Of a stretch of DNA of 20,330 nt, positions 1-7,723 are shown in pieces. Source of the DNA: a virus. The DNA lies in IMG/VR virus record IMGVR_UViG_3300042868_005476, positions 1 through 20,330 of that record; one strand, written 5' to 3'. The notes beneath the pieces are model-generated. The model was not told where the DNA came from. It was given only the letters and a program-made list of their open reading frames with translations, and ran no database searches. Position numbers and translations under genes: made by a program. Each line of letters begins with the position of its first letter. Positions within the stretch are counted from its first letter, which is position 1.

Positions 1-948
1 TCATATTTCAAGCCTTTCAATTATGCATGGGCGTATGATGCTTGGCTAAAACATGAACAATCTCATTGGCTTCATACTGAAGTGCCAATGTTGGAGGACG
101 TAAAGGATTGGAAAAAAAGATTGACTCCAGAAGAGCAACAATTCCTAACTCACATTTTCAGATTCTTCACGCAAGGAGATATTGACGTTGCTGGTGGTTA
201 TGTTAGAAATTATTTGCCGTATTTTCCTCAACCTGAAATTCGTATGATGTTGATGGGTTTCGCCGCAAGAGAGGCGTTACACGTTGCTGCTTATTCTCAC
301 TTAATTGAAACTTTGGGTCTTCCAGAAACAACATATAATGAATTCTTAGAATATGCGGAGATGAGGGAGAAGCATGACTATCTAATGGATATTTCTGCTA
401 AGAATACAACAAAAGAAAATACTGCAACACATATTGCTGTGTTCTCGGCATTCACCGAAGGTATGCAGTTATTCTCATCATTCATTATGCTCTTGAACTT
501 TCCTAGAAATGGAAAGATGCGTGGAATGGGACAGATCGTTACGTGGTCGATTGTTGATGAAACTCAACATTGTGAATCGATGATTAAGTTGTTCCGCGCA
601 TACATCGAAGAGAATCGTGAAATTTGGACTGATGAACTTAAAGGCAAGATATATACAATTGCTGAGAGAATGGTCCAACTAGAAGATCAATTTATTGACT
701 TAGCTTTTAATTTAGGTGAAATGGAAAATTTGACGGCGGCCGATGTTAAGCAATATATTAGATACATCACTGATCGTAGACTTATTTCGTTAGGACTAAA
801 AGGTATCTTCAAGGTTAAGAGAAATCCTCTACCTTGGGTGGAAGAGATGATTAATGCTCCAACACACACAAACTTTTTCGAAAACCGAGCAACCGATTAT
901 GCTAAAGGTGCCCTATCGGGAGATTGGTCAGACGTTTGGGCAAACTAA
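1..948 (+). CDS. nrdB: Ribonucleoside-diphosphate reductase class Ia beta subunit NrdB (5' partial)
   Basis: The reading frame is open from base 1, so the N terminus lies outside the window; 315 residues are visible. NrdB carries the diiron centre and stable tyrosyl radical that the alpha subunit NrdA uses to reduce ribonucleotides, supplying dNTPs in the cytoplasm. Counting from base 1, the metal-ligand pattern is intact: Asp60 or Asp62 in GDIDVAGGYV, Glu91 and His94 in EALHVAAY, Glu153 in FTEGMQ, Glu187 and His190 in DETQH. Tyr98 lies seven residues after Glu91, the spacing of the E. coli radical tyrosine Tyr122 after Glu115. The HWLHTEVPM stretch near residue 22 is typical of phage and bacterial class Ia enzymes. 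nrdA is probably just upstream. All key residues are present, so the protein should be active. Confidence 0.96.
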   Translation, partial: SYFKPFNYAWAYDAWLKHEQSHWLHTEVPMLEDVKDWKKRLTPEEQQFLTHIFRFFTQGDIDVAGGYVRNYLPYFPQPEIRMMLMGFAAREALHVAAYSHLIETLGLPETTYNEFLEYAEMREKHDYLMDISAKNTTKENTATHIAVFSAFTEGMQLFSSFIMLLNFPRNGKMRGMGQIVTWSIVDETQHCESMIKLFRAYIEENREIWTDELKGKIYTIAERMVQLEDQFIDLAFNLGEMENLTAADVKQYIRYITDRRLISLGLKGIFKVKRNPLPWVEEMINAPTHTNFFENRATDYAKGALSGDWSDVWAN

Positions 949-972
949 TAATAAAAATAAAGGAGTTTACAA

Positions 973-1158
973 ATGGTAGAAAAAATGGTAACCGCAGAGT
1001 GTGAAAATTGTGAATCTGAATTCCAGATGCTTTATCATCAAGAAATGGTTTCCGATGAAACTCCATCTTTTTGTCCTTTTTGCGGTGAACGCATCGAAGA
1101 TCCTAAAGAAGAATATATAGAAGATGAGGACTTCGATGAGAATGAGGAATGGGAATAA
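973..1158 (+). CDS. Small acidic zinc-ribbon protein
   Basis: A 61-residue protein with two Cys-x2-Cys knuckles: Cys10/Cys13 (CENC) and Cys34/Cys37 (CPFC), followed by a very acidic tail of Glu and Asp. This arrangement should bind one zinc ion, as in treble-clef or zinc-ribbon folds. The start is supported by AAGGAG about 7 nt upstream. It follows nrdB closely and its 3' end overlaps the start of the GIY-YIG gene, so it is probably cotranscribed with nrdB. Small zinc-ribbon proteins of this kind are frequent in phages; a nucleic-acid or protein-binding role is an inference and no specific function is recognised. Confidence 0.85.
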   Translation: MVEKMVTAECENCESEFQMLYHQEMVSDETPSFCPFCGERIEDPKEEYIEDEDFDENEEWE

Positions 1159-1589
1159 ACTGGAAATATCAAAATAACGATTTTACTGAAAATGAAATTG
1201 GTGAAAACTATGGTTTTGTTTACGTAATAAAAAATCTAATTTCCGGAAAACAATATGTCGGCAAAAAGTTCTTTTACTCTATACGAACAAAAATCGTAAA
1301 GGGTAAAAGAAAACGGCAAAAAAACTTCTCGGATTGGCAAACTTACTACGGATCCAACACAGAACTCAAAAATGATGTTACAATACACGGAGAAGAGTCT
1401 TTCGAAAGAACGATAATTCATCTATGTGCGTCTAAGGGTGAATGCGGGTACCTTGAAGCGAAAGAGCAGTTTGATAGAGGTGTTTTGGAATCTAATGATT
1501 ATTATAACAATTGGATTATGGTGAGAGTTAGGAAATCACATATAAAGGCATTTAATGAACGAATTATTGCAAACATTAGAGACCAATGA
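1149..1589 (+). CDS. SegE-like GIY-YIG domain protein (putative endonuclease)
   Basis: A 146-residue protein with the GIY-YIG signature in degenerate form: Gly22-Phe-Val-Tyr25 and Tyr36-Val-Gly38-Lys-Lys, followed by Arg46 and a conserved-looking block ending in SKGECGYLEAKEQ, where a Glu near 101-104 could be the metal ligand. The C-terminal YYNNWIMVRVRKSH stretch resembles phage SegE-like proteins. GIY-YIG enzymes cut DNA, and in T4 relatives include homing endonucleases. It lacks a visible DNA-specificity domain. It overlaps both neighbours (10 bp upstream, 35 bp downstream), which is tighter than expected of a freshly inserted homing gene and hints at a domesticated role. A GAGG lies very close to the start, so translational coupling is likely. 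Confidence 0.78.
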   Translation: MGINWKYQNNDFTENEIGENYGFVYVIKNLISGKQYVGKKFFYSIRTKIVKGKRKRQKNFSDWQTYYGSNTELKNDVTIHGEESFERTIIHLCASKGECGYLEAKEQFDRGVLESNDYYNNWIMVRVRKSHIKAFNERIIANIRDQ

Positions 1590-1929
1590 TTATGATGGTC
1601 TGAATTTTTATTTTGATGACGAAGATGGTAACGTGGTGGTTGCAGGGTTCACTTTCAAAGTACCTGGTGAAAAATTGCCAGGATCTTCATTAGGTGATCT
1701 TTATGATATTATCATTATGTCAGATACTCAACCAAATTTACCAGAAAGATTTAAAGCAATTTTAATTTCTCCTGTAGATTATGTTAGGCGAATGCTGGCT
1801 GACGGTTTTGTTGGCATTCTTTCTAAAGCCACCACCACTTCAGATAGTTTTATGGATGATGCTTTTGAATCTATGCGGGAAAGTGCAGAATTAATTATGA
1901 AGGGAGAAAATGATGTTTCAGAAAATTGA
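1555..1929 (+). CDS. Hypothetical acidic phage protein
   Basis: A 124-residue acidic protein with no family that I recognise. The N-terminal half reads as a beta-rich domain around FYFDDEDGNVVVAGFTFKVPG, followed by a segment with hydrophobic strands (YDIIIMSD, FKAILISP) and an amphipathic C-terminal helix. There is no signal peptide or membrane segment. It starts inside the GIY-YIG gene and its end overlaps the next gene, so it belongs to the nrdB-downstream operon and is probably translated by coupling. The ATG is preceded by an AAAGG about 7 nt upstream. Confidence 0.75.
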   Translation: MNELLQTLETNDYDGLNFYFDDEDGNVVVAGFTFKVPGEKLPGSSLGDLYDIIIMSDTQPNLPERFKAILISPVDYVRRMLADGFVGILSKATTTSDSFMDDAFESMRESAELIMKGENDVSEN

Positions 1930-2191
1930 GTTGGTGGAATTCTTGAAGAATTCCGTTTCTACTGTAGTGTTCACCAAAGTCTCTGGTGAGGAACGGGAGA
2001 TGCGATGCACACTCCTACCAGAATATCTACCAGATGTAGTACAAAAACAACAAACTCTTAAAGAGTCCTTGCCACGGGCAGAAAATCCTAATACACTATG
2101 CGTATGGGATTTGGAAAATAACGCATGGCGTTCTTTCCGAGTCGATTCTGTAAAAGCCGTGATTGTTGAAGATGCGACCATTAACTGTTAA
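1913..2191 (+). CDS. WYL_2-type (Sm-like SH3 barrel) small phage protein
   Basis: A 92-residue protein matching the pattern of the WYL_2 family (formerly DUF2693): FTKVSGEEREMRCTLLPEYLP near the N terminus, then NTLCVWDLENNAWRSFR followed by VDSVKAV, i.e. short beta strands with the Trp-Arg-x-Phe-Arg core. These small phage proteins are described as Sm-like SH3 barrels related to WYL domains; a ligand or nucleic-acid binding role is usual but unproven. Two ATGs are in tandem at 1910 and 1913; the second sits 6 nt after AGGGAG and is preferred. It overlaps both neighbours in the operon. Confidence 0.75.
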   Translation: MFQKIELVEFLKNSVSTVVFTKVSGEEREMRCTLLPEYLPDVVQKQQTLKESLPRAENPNTLCVWDLENNAWRSFRVDSVKAVIVEDATINC

Positions 2192-3263
2192 AGATTTCCA
2201 AAAAGCATTGTCTGGTGATGAACCAACTTGGCAAGAGCCATTTGGTTCAATCACCGCTGCTCTAAACTGGTATAACTATTACTCTGATAGTAAAGAGAGT
2301 AAGAAGTTTGCTATTGAATATTTGAAGAGCCTTAAGTCTCCTAAGACGGATATTGAAACGGTATCTAAGGTTCCAGAAAACGAATTCAGTAATCTTGGCT
2401 TTCTATGTCGAATGAAGTTGCGAGGTGCTCCGTTCACTGATAAGAACCTTGAATATATTGATAATCAACTAAATCTGCTGAAACAAGAGAGAATAGAAGT
2501 TGTTGTCGAGTCTGTTGAGCCTGTTGCTAAGGTTATCAATATTCAAGAACGAGTACAAGAAAAAGTAAAAGAGTTTCTTGGAGAAATTGAAGGTCAATTG
2601 GATGATTGTTACCTTTCTAAGAACTATAAGTTGTTCGATCCTTACGCCTGGTTTCAAAAGAATCAAATCAAAGGTATGCACGCCAAATATATCAGCAACT
2701 TCTTTCAAAAACGTATTGCTGAAATTACTGAAGTTCTGGAAGGTAAAGATAAGCAACTTGTTGAGGCATATTCAAACTTTGGCAAAGTCCAATTGAAGCA
2801 GTATCTCGATCTCTTGAATAAGATTGTTTCCGACTGCGTAAAAATCTCACAAGTCTCTAAAGCAATTAGGGCACCTAAGAAAACTAAATCTAAACCTATT
2901 GAGAAGATAATCTCGAAGCTTACTTATAAAAAAGAAGATAATGAATATAAGATTGCTTCTATTAATCCTCGTGATATTATCGGAGCTTCGCAGTTGTGGG
3001 TATTCAACACAAAGACACGAAAACTTGGATGTCTTCTATCAAAAGATTCGGATGGATTGAATATCAAATCAACCTCCATTATTAACATCGATGAGGATTC
3101 TTCTTTACAGAAGACTTTGCGTAAACCCGAACCTGTCCTACAAAGTCTCTTAAAGTCTCCTAAAGGAGCACTTAAGAAATTCTTGTCAACTGTAAATTCT
3201 GTTGAGCAAAGGTTGACAGGACGCATAAACTGTGATACAATTCTTGTCCGAGTTGTTAAATAA
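2172..3263 (+). CDS. Conserved phage hypothetical protein, helical with structured C terminus
   Basis: A 363-residue protein of unknown function. The N-terminal third is helical; the middle (about 120-240) is Lys/Glu-rich with likely coiled coil, including a segment on INIQERVQEKVKEFLGEIEG and a basic RAPKKTKSKP linker; the C-terminal third is globular with LWVFNTKTRKLG and TLRKPEP motifs. It resembles a hypothetical family found beside WYL_2-like genes in T4-superfamily phages, from memory. The start chosen is the ATG at 2172, overlapping the previous gene by 20 bp; a TTG at 2163 is in frame but less likely. It lies directly before RNase H, so a role linked to replication or transcription is conceivable but not shown. 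Confidence 0.8.
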   Translation: MRPLTVKDFQKALSGDEPTWQEPFGSITAALNWYNYYSDSKESKKFAIEYLKSLKSPKTDIETVSKVPENEFSNLGFLCRMKLRGAPFTDKNLEYIDNQLNLLKQERIEVVVESVEPVAKVINIQERVQEKVKEFLGEIEGQLDDCYLSKNYKLFDPYAWFQKNQIKGMHAKYISNFFQKRIAEITEVLEGKDKQLVEAYSNFGKVQLKQYLDLLNKIVSDCVKISQVSKAIRAPKKTKSKPIEKIISKLTYKKEDNEYKIASINPRDIIGASQLWVFNTKTRKLGCLLSKDSDGLNIKSTSIINIDEDSSLQKTLRKPEPVLQSLLKSPKGALKKFLSTVNSVEQRLTGRINCDTILVRVVK

Positions 3264-3271
3264 GGTAAGAA

Positions 3272-4117
3272 ATGATTCTAGTTGATCTAAACCAAGTTAT
3301 TCTTTCTGGCCTGATGGCGCAGATTGCAAATCAAAAAAGTTTGAAAATCGAAGAAGATTTGGTTCGACACTTAGTTCTTAATATTCTTCGTGGCCACGTT
3401 AAGCAATTCAAGGCCGAATATGGTGAAGTGATCCTGTGTTGCGATAATCGCAGATATTGGCGTAAGGAAGTATTTCCTTTCTATAAGGCAGGCCGTAAGA
3501 AGACCCGCGAAAAGTCCGATCTGGATTGGCATCTTATCTTCGAAATTCTTGGTAAAATCAAAGAAGAGTTGAAGAACAATTTTCCGTACAAGGTTATCGA
3601 TGTTGATGGCGCAGAGGCTGATGATATTATTGGCACCTTGGCTCCTCGTCATTGTGGAACAGAAAAGGTCCTTATTCTTTCGAGCGATGGTGACTTCTTG
3701 CAATTGCAACAATACAACAATGTAAAGCAATACAATCCAACTCAACGTAAATTTATCAAATCTGTTAATCCTTCACAGGAACTTAAAGAGAAGATTATTC
3801 GCGGTGATAAGGGTGATGGTATTCCAAACATCTTGTCTTCGTCTGATTGTTTCGTTAGAGATATTCGTCAAAAGTCTATCACTAAAGGTAAACTGGAAGA
3901 ATTATTGAATGAAGAACCATCAAAGTATGATTCTGTAGCAAATACTGGTTTCTCAAGAAATCACACCCTAATCGATCTTCGGTGTATTCCAGAAGAGATT
4001 AGAAAATCTATTATAGATACATATGATAGTATCAAACCTTCTCCTCGCTCGAAGTTGATTAACTTCTTCATGGAAAAGAAACTGAAAAATTTAATGGACG
4101 TAATAGAGGAATTTTAA
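3272..4117 (+). CDS. rnh: RNase H / 5'-3' exonuclease of the T4 Rnh (FEN) family
   Basis: A 281-residue member of the FEN/RAD2 nuclease family, close in length to T4 RNase H. It should remove RNA primers and some adjacent DNA 5'-3' during lagging-strand synthesis. The acidic metal-binding clusters are visible in order: Asp5 in ILVDLN, Asp58 with Arg60-Arg61 in CCDNRR, Glu115-x-Asp117-Asp118 in GAEADD, Asp139 and Asp141 in SSDGDFLQLQ, and Asp179/Asp182 in GDKGDGIPN, the start of the helix-hairpin-helix region. AAGGTAAG lies 4-10 nt before the ATG. Its stop shares one base with the next start (TAATG), so the two genes are coupled. Not a T7-type or HI-type RNase H. Confidence 0.95.
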   Translation: MILVDLNQVILSGLMAQIANQKSLKIEEDLVRHLVLNILRGHVKQFKAEYGEVILCCDNRRYWRKEVFPFYKAGRKKTREKSDLDWHLIFEILGKIKEELKNNFPYKVIDVDGAEADDIIGTLAPRHCGTEKVLILSSDGDFLQLQQYNNVKQYNPTQRKFIKSVNPSQELKEKIIRGDKGDGIPNILSSSDCFVRDIRQKSITKGKLEELLNEEPSKYDSVANTGFSRNHTLIDLRCIPEEIRKSIIDTYDSIKPSPRSKLINFFMEKKLKNLMDVIEEF

Positions 4118-4542
4118 TGAGAAAAAATGTGTATGAAATTTTTGATGAGTTCGTTGCCGCACCCACCAAAAAAGAAAAAGTAGATGTTATGGCCAAATAT
4201 TGGTCACCAACATTAAAAGATATTTTGCAATGTGCATATCATCCAGATATTAAGTGGAAAATTCATAAGTTGCCAGATAGTTACAAGAAATCTGATACTC
4301 TTCCTGGCGTTTCTTATAGTTCTCTTTCTACAGAAATGCGTAGATTGTATATGTTCCAAGAAGGACATCCTACGGCAGAGAAATTGACGCCGAAGAAGCA
4401 AGATGAATTGCTTTCAAGTATGTTGGATTCTCTAGAAGTTCGTGAAGCCGAAATTGTTATGGGAATTTTTAAGAAAGATTTAGGTGTTAAGGGGTTGAAC
4501 TATAAGTTCATTCGTGATAACATTCCAGGTGTCTTACCCTGA
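4117..4542 (+). CDS. DUF6433-like phage protein
   Basis: A 141-residue protein that fits, from memory, the DUF6433 family of T4-like phages: an N-terminal helix (YEIFDEFVAAPTKKEKVDVM), a central ILQCAYHPDIKWKIHKLPDSY block, a region ending LLDSLEVREAEIVMGIFKKDL, and a C terminus ending FIRDNIPGVLP, the last motif being characteristic. Function is unknown. It begins on the last base of rnh, with GAGGAA about 8 nt upstream, and is the final gene of that operon: its stop codon lies in the loop of a terminator hairpin. T4 has the helicase loader gp59 near rnh, but this protein does not look like gp59. Confidence 0.72.
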   Translation: MRKNVYEIFDEFVAAPTKKEKVDVMAKYWSPTLKDILQCAYHPDIKWKIHKLPDSYKKSDTLPGVSYSSLSTEMRRLYMFQEGHPTAEKLTPKKQDELLSSMLDSLEVREAEIVMGIFKKDLGVKGLNYKFIRDNIPGVLP

Positions 4543-4571
4543 ATAGCCAATCAAAAGGTAAGACTTTTTTT
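4531..4571 (+). terminator. Rho-independent terminator after the rnh operon
   Basis: Perfect 8-bp stem GTCTTACC (4531-4538) with GGTAAGAC (4557-4564), an 18-nt loop and then seven T (4565-4571). The left arm is inside the last codons of the DUF6433-like gene and the stop codon TGA (4540-4542) lies in the loop, so ribosomes finishing translation would compete with hairpin formation. Confidence 0.8.
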
Positions 4572-4595
4572 AAGTAAATATCGGAGTAACAGTAA

Positions 4596-4784
4596 GTGGG
4601 AAAATTTGTTAGTAAATTCCGCAAAGATCGGGATTATTCAGATGAATACGGTGCAAAGAAAAGCAATAACAATCCTAATGAACGCAAAAAAGAGCATTCA
4701 GAACTTAGGAAAATGAAGATGCAGCGCAGGCAAGACGATTCTTTTTCTGATGAAGATTACTATGTGACCCCAAGATACAAGTAA
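4596..4784 (+). CDS. Small basic, hydrophilic phage protein
   Basis: A 62-residue, highly charged protein, rich in Lys, Arg, Asp, Glu, Asn and Ser, with almost no hydrophobic core (KSNNNPNERKKEHSELRKMK, then an acidic stretch SFSDEDYY). It is probably disordered or folds on a partner or nucleic acid. The start is GTG at 4596, 9 nt after GGAG (4583-4586). It is the first gene after the terminator at 4531-4571, so it needs a promoter in the short gap or read-through. Similar short basic proteins occur in T4-like phages, but no function is known. Confidence 0.65.
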   Translation: MGKFVSKFRKDRDYSDEYGAKKSNNNPNERKKEHSELRKMKMQRRQDDSFSDEDYYVTPRYK

Positions 4785-4827
4785 ATTATTATGTGCTAGT
4801 ATTGCTATCAACTACATTATTATTATC

Positions 4828-5163
4828 GTGATTATACATTGCAATGTTAGAAGGTCCAAATCAAAACTTGGTCCTAAGAAGGAAAGAGAAGAATATCAAG
4901 CCTGGCTTGATAAGCATAACTCTGCTTCCAAACTTGTTATTAGCAAAGCCACTAAACCACATCCTTTATTGACAAGGGATGTCGGTTTCAAGAGGACCGA
5001 AAAGATTTCTTCTCTGAATACTGGTTTGGCTTGGGCTGCGGCGCCGGCCAAGAAGGTTTATACTGGTGACAAAATGTTGGGCATCGGAACAATGCATAAA
5101 TCAAATGCTGTTCCTGTGTTTTCAAAAGAAGATGCCGTGGATATGGCTAAAATGAGGAGATGA
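4828..5163 (+). CDS. Conserved phage hypothetical protein, uncertain start
   Basis: About 111 residues, basic in the N-terminal half (RRSKSKLGPKKEREEYQAWL) and with a C-terminal block that I associate with a family in T4-like phages: SLNTGLAWAAAPAKKVYTG, then MLGIGTMHKSNAVPVFSKED and a final MAKMRR. No function is assigned. The start is a problem: there is no in-frame ATG before the conserved region, and the GTG at 4828 has no ribosome-binding sequence before it; a rare ATT/ATA start immediately downstream is an alternative. The stop overlaps the next gene region in ATGA form. Confidence 0.7.
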   Translation: MIIHCNVRRSKSKLGPKKEREEYQAWLDKHNSASKLVISKATKPHPLLTRDVGFKRTEKISSLNTGLAWAAAPAKKVYTGDKMLGIGTMHKSNAVPVFSKEDAVDMAKMRR

Positions 5164-5165
5164 AC

Positions 5166-5429
5166 ATGGAAAACACTAAAGAACTTGAACCGTGGCAAGA
5201 ATTGACTAATGTTGTTAACTCTTGGGTCACTAGTACGCCGCAAAAAGAACAGTTTTATGATCGATTTGTGACAATTGAAGATGCGGAAGACGGTTCCGGC
5301 GACGGAATTCTCACTTTTCCTGATGGAATGTGTGAAAGTCTAGGTTGGGCTGAAGGAGATGAACTTTCCTTTGAAGTTGACGAAGGAAAGTCTGTTATTA
5401 TTCGCAATACGAGCAAGAATCCGGCATAA
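5166..5429 (+). CDS. AbrB/SpoVT-like swapped-hairpin domain protein
   Basis: An 87-residue acidic protein whose C-terminal 45 residues have the pattern of an AbrB-like swapped-hairpin barrel: GILTFPDGMCESLGWAEGDE followed by LSFEVDEGKSVIIRN. Such domains dimerise and often act as transcription regulators or antitoxins; the N-terminal part (WQELTNVVNSWV) would be an extra helix. GAGGAG (5154-5159) abuts an ATG at 5160 but lies 6 nt before the ATG at 5166, so 5166 is the better start. Overall acidity argues against strong DNA binding, so a regulatory role is tentative. Confidence 0.65.
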   Translation: MENTKELEPWQELTNVVNSWVTSTPQKEQFYDRFVTIEDAEDGSGDGILTFPDGMCESLGWAEGDELSFEVDEGKSVIIRNTSKNPA

Positions 5430-5463
5430 AACCCAAATTGTTGTCAAAGAACAACAAAAAAAC

Positions 5464-5491
5464 TTGACATTCCTAACGTCTCCGTTATAAT
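5464..5491 (+). promoter_or_regulatory. Sigma70-type promoter before the CobT-like gene
   Basis: Consensus -35 TTGACA (5464-5469), 16-bp spacer and consensus -10 TATAAT (5486-5491). The expected start near 5498 gives a leader of about 20 nt to the ATG at 5518. It is preceded by a 7-bp A/T-rich hairpin (TTGTTGT/ACAACAA, 5439-5458) without a T tract on this strand. Confidence 0.85.
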
Positions 5492-5517
5492 AGACACATA
5501 ACTTGACGGAAAATCAA

Positions 5518-7722
5518 ATGCTCATCGAATCCAAATCAAATCTTGCTCGTCTGATGGCTACCGAAAATCTGGTGGTCGAACAAAAGAACGTTTCTACTGC
5601 TTCCTTCGACATTAAGAATCGTGTACTCACGGTTCCCATCTTGAGCGGCAAGCTTTCTCCCGAATTGTATGATCTTTTTCTTGGTCATGAAGTCGGACAC
5701 GCTCTGGAAACTCCAGAAGCAGGCTGGCATACCTCAATCACTGATCTGAAAGTTAATCGGTCAATTCTGAATGTGTGTGAGGATGTTCGTATCGAAAAGA
5801 AAATCAAGCGCCGTTATCCTGGTCTTAAGGTTTCCTTTCTTAAGGGTTATAACGAACTGATGAAGATGGATTTCTTCGGTGTCAAAGATATGAATCTTGC
5901 TAAGATGAATTATATTGACCGACTGAATATCCACACCAAGTGTGGCGCTCGCGTGAGTCTTGATTTCCATGGTTTCGAAGAAGAACTCCTGCAAGAAGTG
6001 GAATCTGCCGAGACCTTCGAAGAAACCGTCGAAGTCGCAAAGAAGATTCAAGCCTACATGAAAGAGGAACAGGAAAAGAAAAAGAACAGCTCGGCCGATA
6101 CATCAGAAATTGATGAGGGTGAAGATTCCGGTGAGGCCAAGTCCTTTGTCACTATGCCAGGTGATGGTGACGATTCAAATGATGATCCTGATGAGTCGGC
6201 CGATTCCGGCGATGCTGCTCCGGTAGAAGAGTCTACGGAAGACTCGGATGAGGACGGCGAGGCGCCAGGAACTTCTGGAGAAGGTTCTTACGAAGATGGC
6301 GTTATGGAGTCAAAGACAGATAATTTCTTCCGCGAAAAGGAAGAAGAACTCTATGAGAATACGAAGAATGTCGAATATGTGTATAGCAATATTCCCGATT
6401 TAAATCTGGAAAACATTATTGTCCCATACGCTCGTATTATGAAGGATATTCAAGAAGAGAATATGCTGTATCCGGACTTCTATAAGCCAGATGTACTGAA
6501 AGCAAATTTCAATAAGTTTCGCATTGAATCCAATAAGGTTGTTTCCTATCTTTGCAAAGAATTTGAACTGCGTAAGAATGCAGACCAAATGTCACGCGCA
6601 AAAGTATCAAAGACCGGTGAATTGAATATGAATAAGATTCATGAATACAAAATCACTGACGATATCTTTGCTCGTATGACTACTGTACCAAATGGTAAGT
6701 CGCACGGTCTTGTTATGTTCATCGACTGGTCCGGTTCAATGATTGACCATATTCATTCGACGGTAAAGCAATTGCTGAACCTTACTATGTTCTGCAAAAA
6801 AGTTAATATTCCTTTTGAGGTGTATGGCTTCACAACTTTTTCACCTTTCTCCGATCCGGCCGACTATTCGTATCGGCATTACTCACAACCGAAATATCAG
6901 AAGCCTGTTATCGGTGATCTGGCTGTTTCACAATTCTCGTTGTTGAATCTTCTTTCAAGCAAAATGTCAACAACTGAATATTCTAAAATGTGTTCTATTT
7001 TGTTGGACTATGGTCGACCTGAGCAACAATCATCTAAGCATTATACAAACATTTGTATTCCTGAAGTATACCTCCTTTCTGGTACACCTTTGAATGAAGC
7101 CATCATTGCTGCATTTAAAATTGTTCCAAAGTTCAAGGCAGATAACAAACTGCAAGTCGTGAATACTGTGTTCCTGACTGATGGCGAAGGTTCTTCTCTT
7201 CCTGGTCGAATCTCGAATATCGATGAAAAAACTGGACGGCATGTTATCGGTGGATCCATTTACGCCAATAGCCGTCAGAAGTCGATTCTTCGTGATCCTA
7301 TCACCAAGGCTACTGTTGAAATTGCCAGTCGCCGTGGTGCCTACGGTCATTCACCACAATCAATCAGCGAATCTATTGCCTTGCTGAATCTTTTCAAGCA
7401 ACGTGTTGATTCTAATCTTATTGGATTCTTTATTGCCAGCTCCCGCAACATCAAGTCTTCGTTGCAACAGTATTGTTCCAATATGGAAGAGTCTTATAGT
7501 CTGTCGGAACAATTTAAAAAGAAGGGCTTTTGCGTACTGAATGGTTCGGGTTATGATGACTATTACTTCATTCGTTCATCCGAACTTGATATTGATGAGG
7601 ACGCAGAGTTTGAAGTGAAGTCAAACACTACCCGCGGACTTGTCTCTGCATTCTCTAAATACAACGGAAACAAGATTTCGAACCGGATCGTACTTAACCG
7701 ATTTATTACCCTGATTGCATAA
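5518..7722 (+). CDS. CobT-like protein: HExxH metallopeptidase-like N terminus, acidic linker, von Willebrand A domain
   Basis: A 734-residue protein. Near residue 57 it has LGHEVGHALETP, a HExxH zinc motif (His57, Glu58, His61). Residues about 185-265 form a strongly acidic, low-complexity Asp/Glu/Ser linker. The C-terminal von Willebrand A domain has a complete MIDAS: Asp403-x-Ser405-x-Ser407 in FIDWSGSM, Thr523 in SGTPLNEA, and Asp555 in LTDGEG. The order resembles CobT, the VWA subunit that works with the AAA+ protein CobS in cobalt insertion, and MoxR-partner VWA proteins. Phage copies are often labelled CobT or peptidase, but cobalamin synthesis is unproven and no CobS is in the window. 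A TTG at 5503 is in frame, but promoter geometry favours ATG 5518. The gene is GC-richer than its upstream neighbours. Confidence 0.88.
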   Translation: MLIESKSNLARLMATENLVVEQKNVSTASFDIKNRVLTVPILSGKLSPELYDLFLGHEVGHALETPEAGWHTSITDLKVNRSILNVCEDVRIEKKIKRRYPGLKVSFLKGYNELMKMDFFGVKDMNLAKMNYIDRLNIHTKCGARVSLDFHGFEEELLQEVESAETFEETVEVAKKIQAYMKEEQEKKKNSSADTSEIDEGEDSGEAKSFVTMPGDGDDSNDDPDESADSGDAAPVEESTEDSDEDGEAPGTSGEGSYEDGVMESKTDNFFREKEEELYENTKNVEYVYSNIPDLNLENIIVPYARIMKDIQEENMLYPDFYKPDVLKANFNKFRIESNKVVSYLCKEFELRKNADQMSRAKVSKTGELNMNKIHEYKITDDIFARMTTVPNGKSHGLVMFIDWSGSMIDHIHSTVKQLLNLTMFCKKVNIPFEVYGFTTFSPFSDPADYSYRHYSQPKYQKPVIGDLAVSQFSLLNLLSSKMSTTEYSKMCSILLDYGRPEQQSSKHYTNICIPEVYLLSGTPLNEAIIAAFKIVPKFKADNKLQVVNTVFLTDGEGSSLPGRISNIDEKTGRHVIGGSIYANSRQKSILRDPITKATVEIASRRGAYGHSPQSISESIALLNLFKQRVDSNLIGFFIASSRNIKSSLQQYCSNMEESYSLSEQFKKKGFCVLNGSGYDDYYFIRSSELDIDEDAEFEVKSNTTRGLVSAFSKYNGNKISNRIVLNRFITLIA

Positions 7723-7723
7723 A

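Noticed and set aside
5439-5458. Hairpin TTGTTGT/ACAACAA as terminator
   Set aside because: Seven weak pairs followed by A rather than T on the + strand; it would not terminate + strand transcription.
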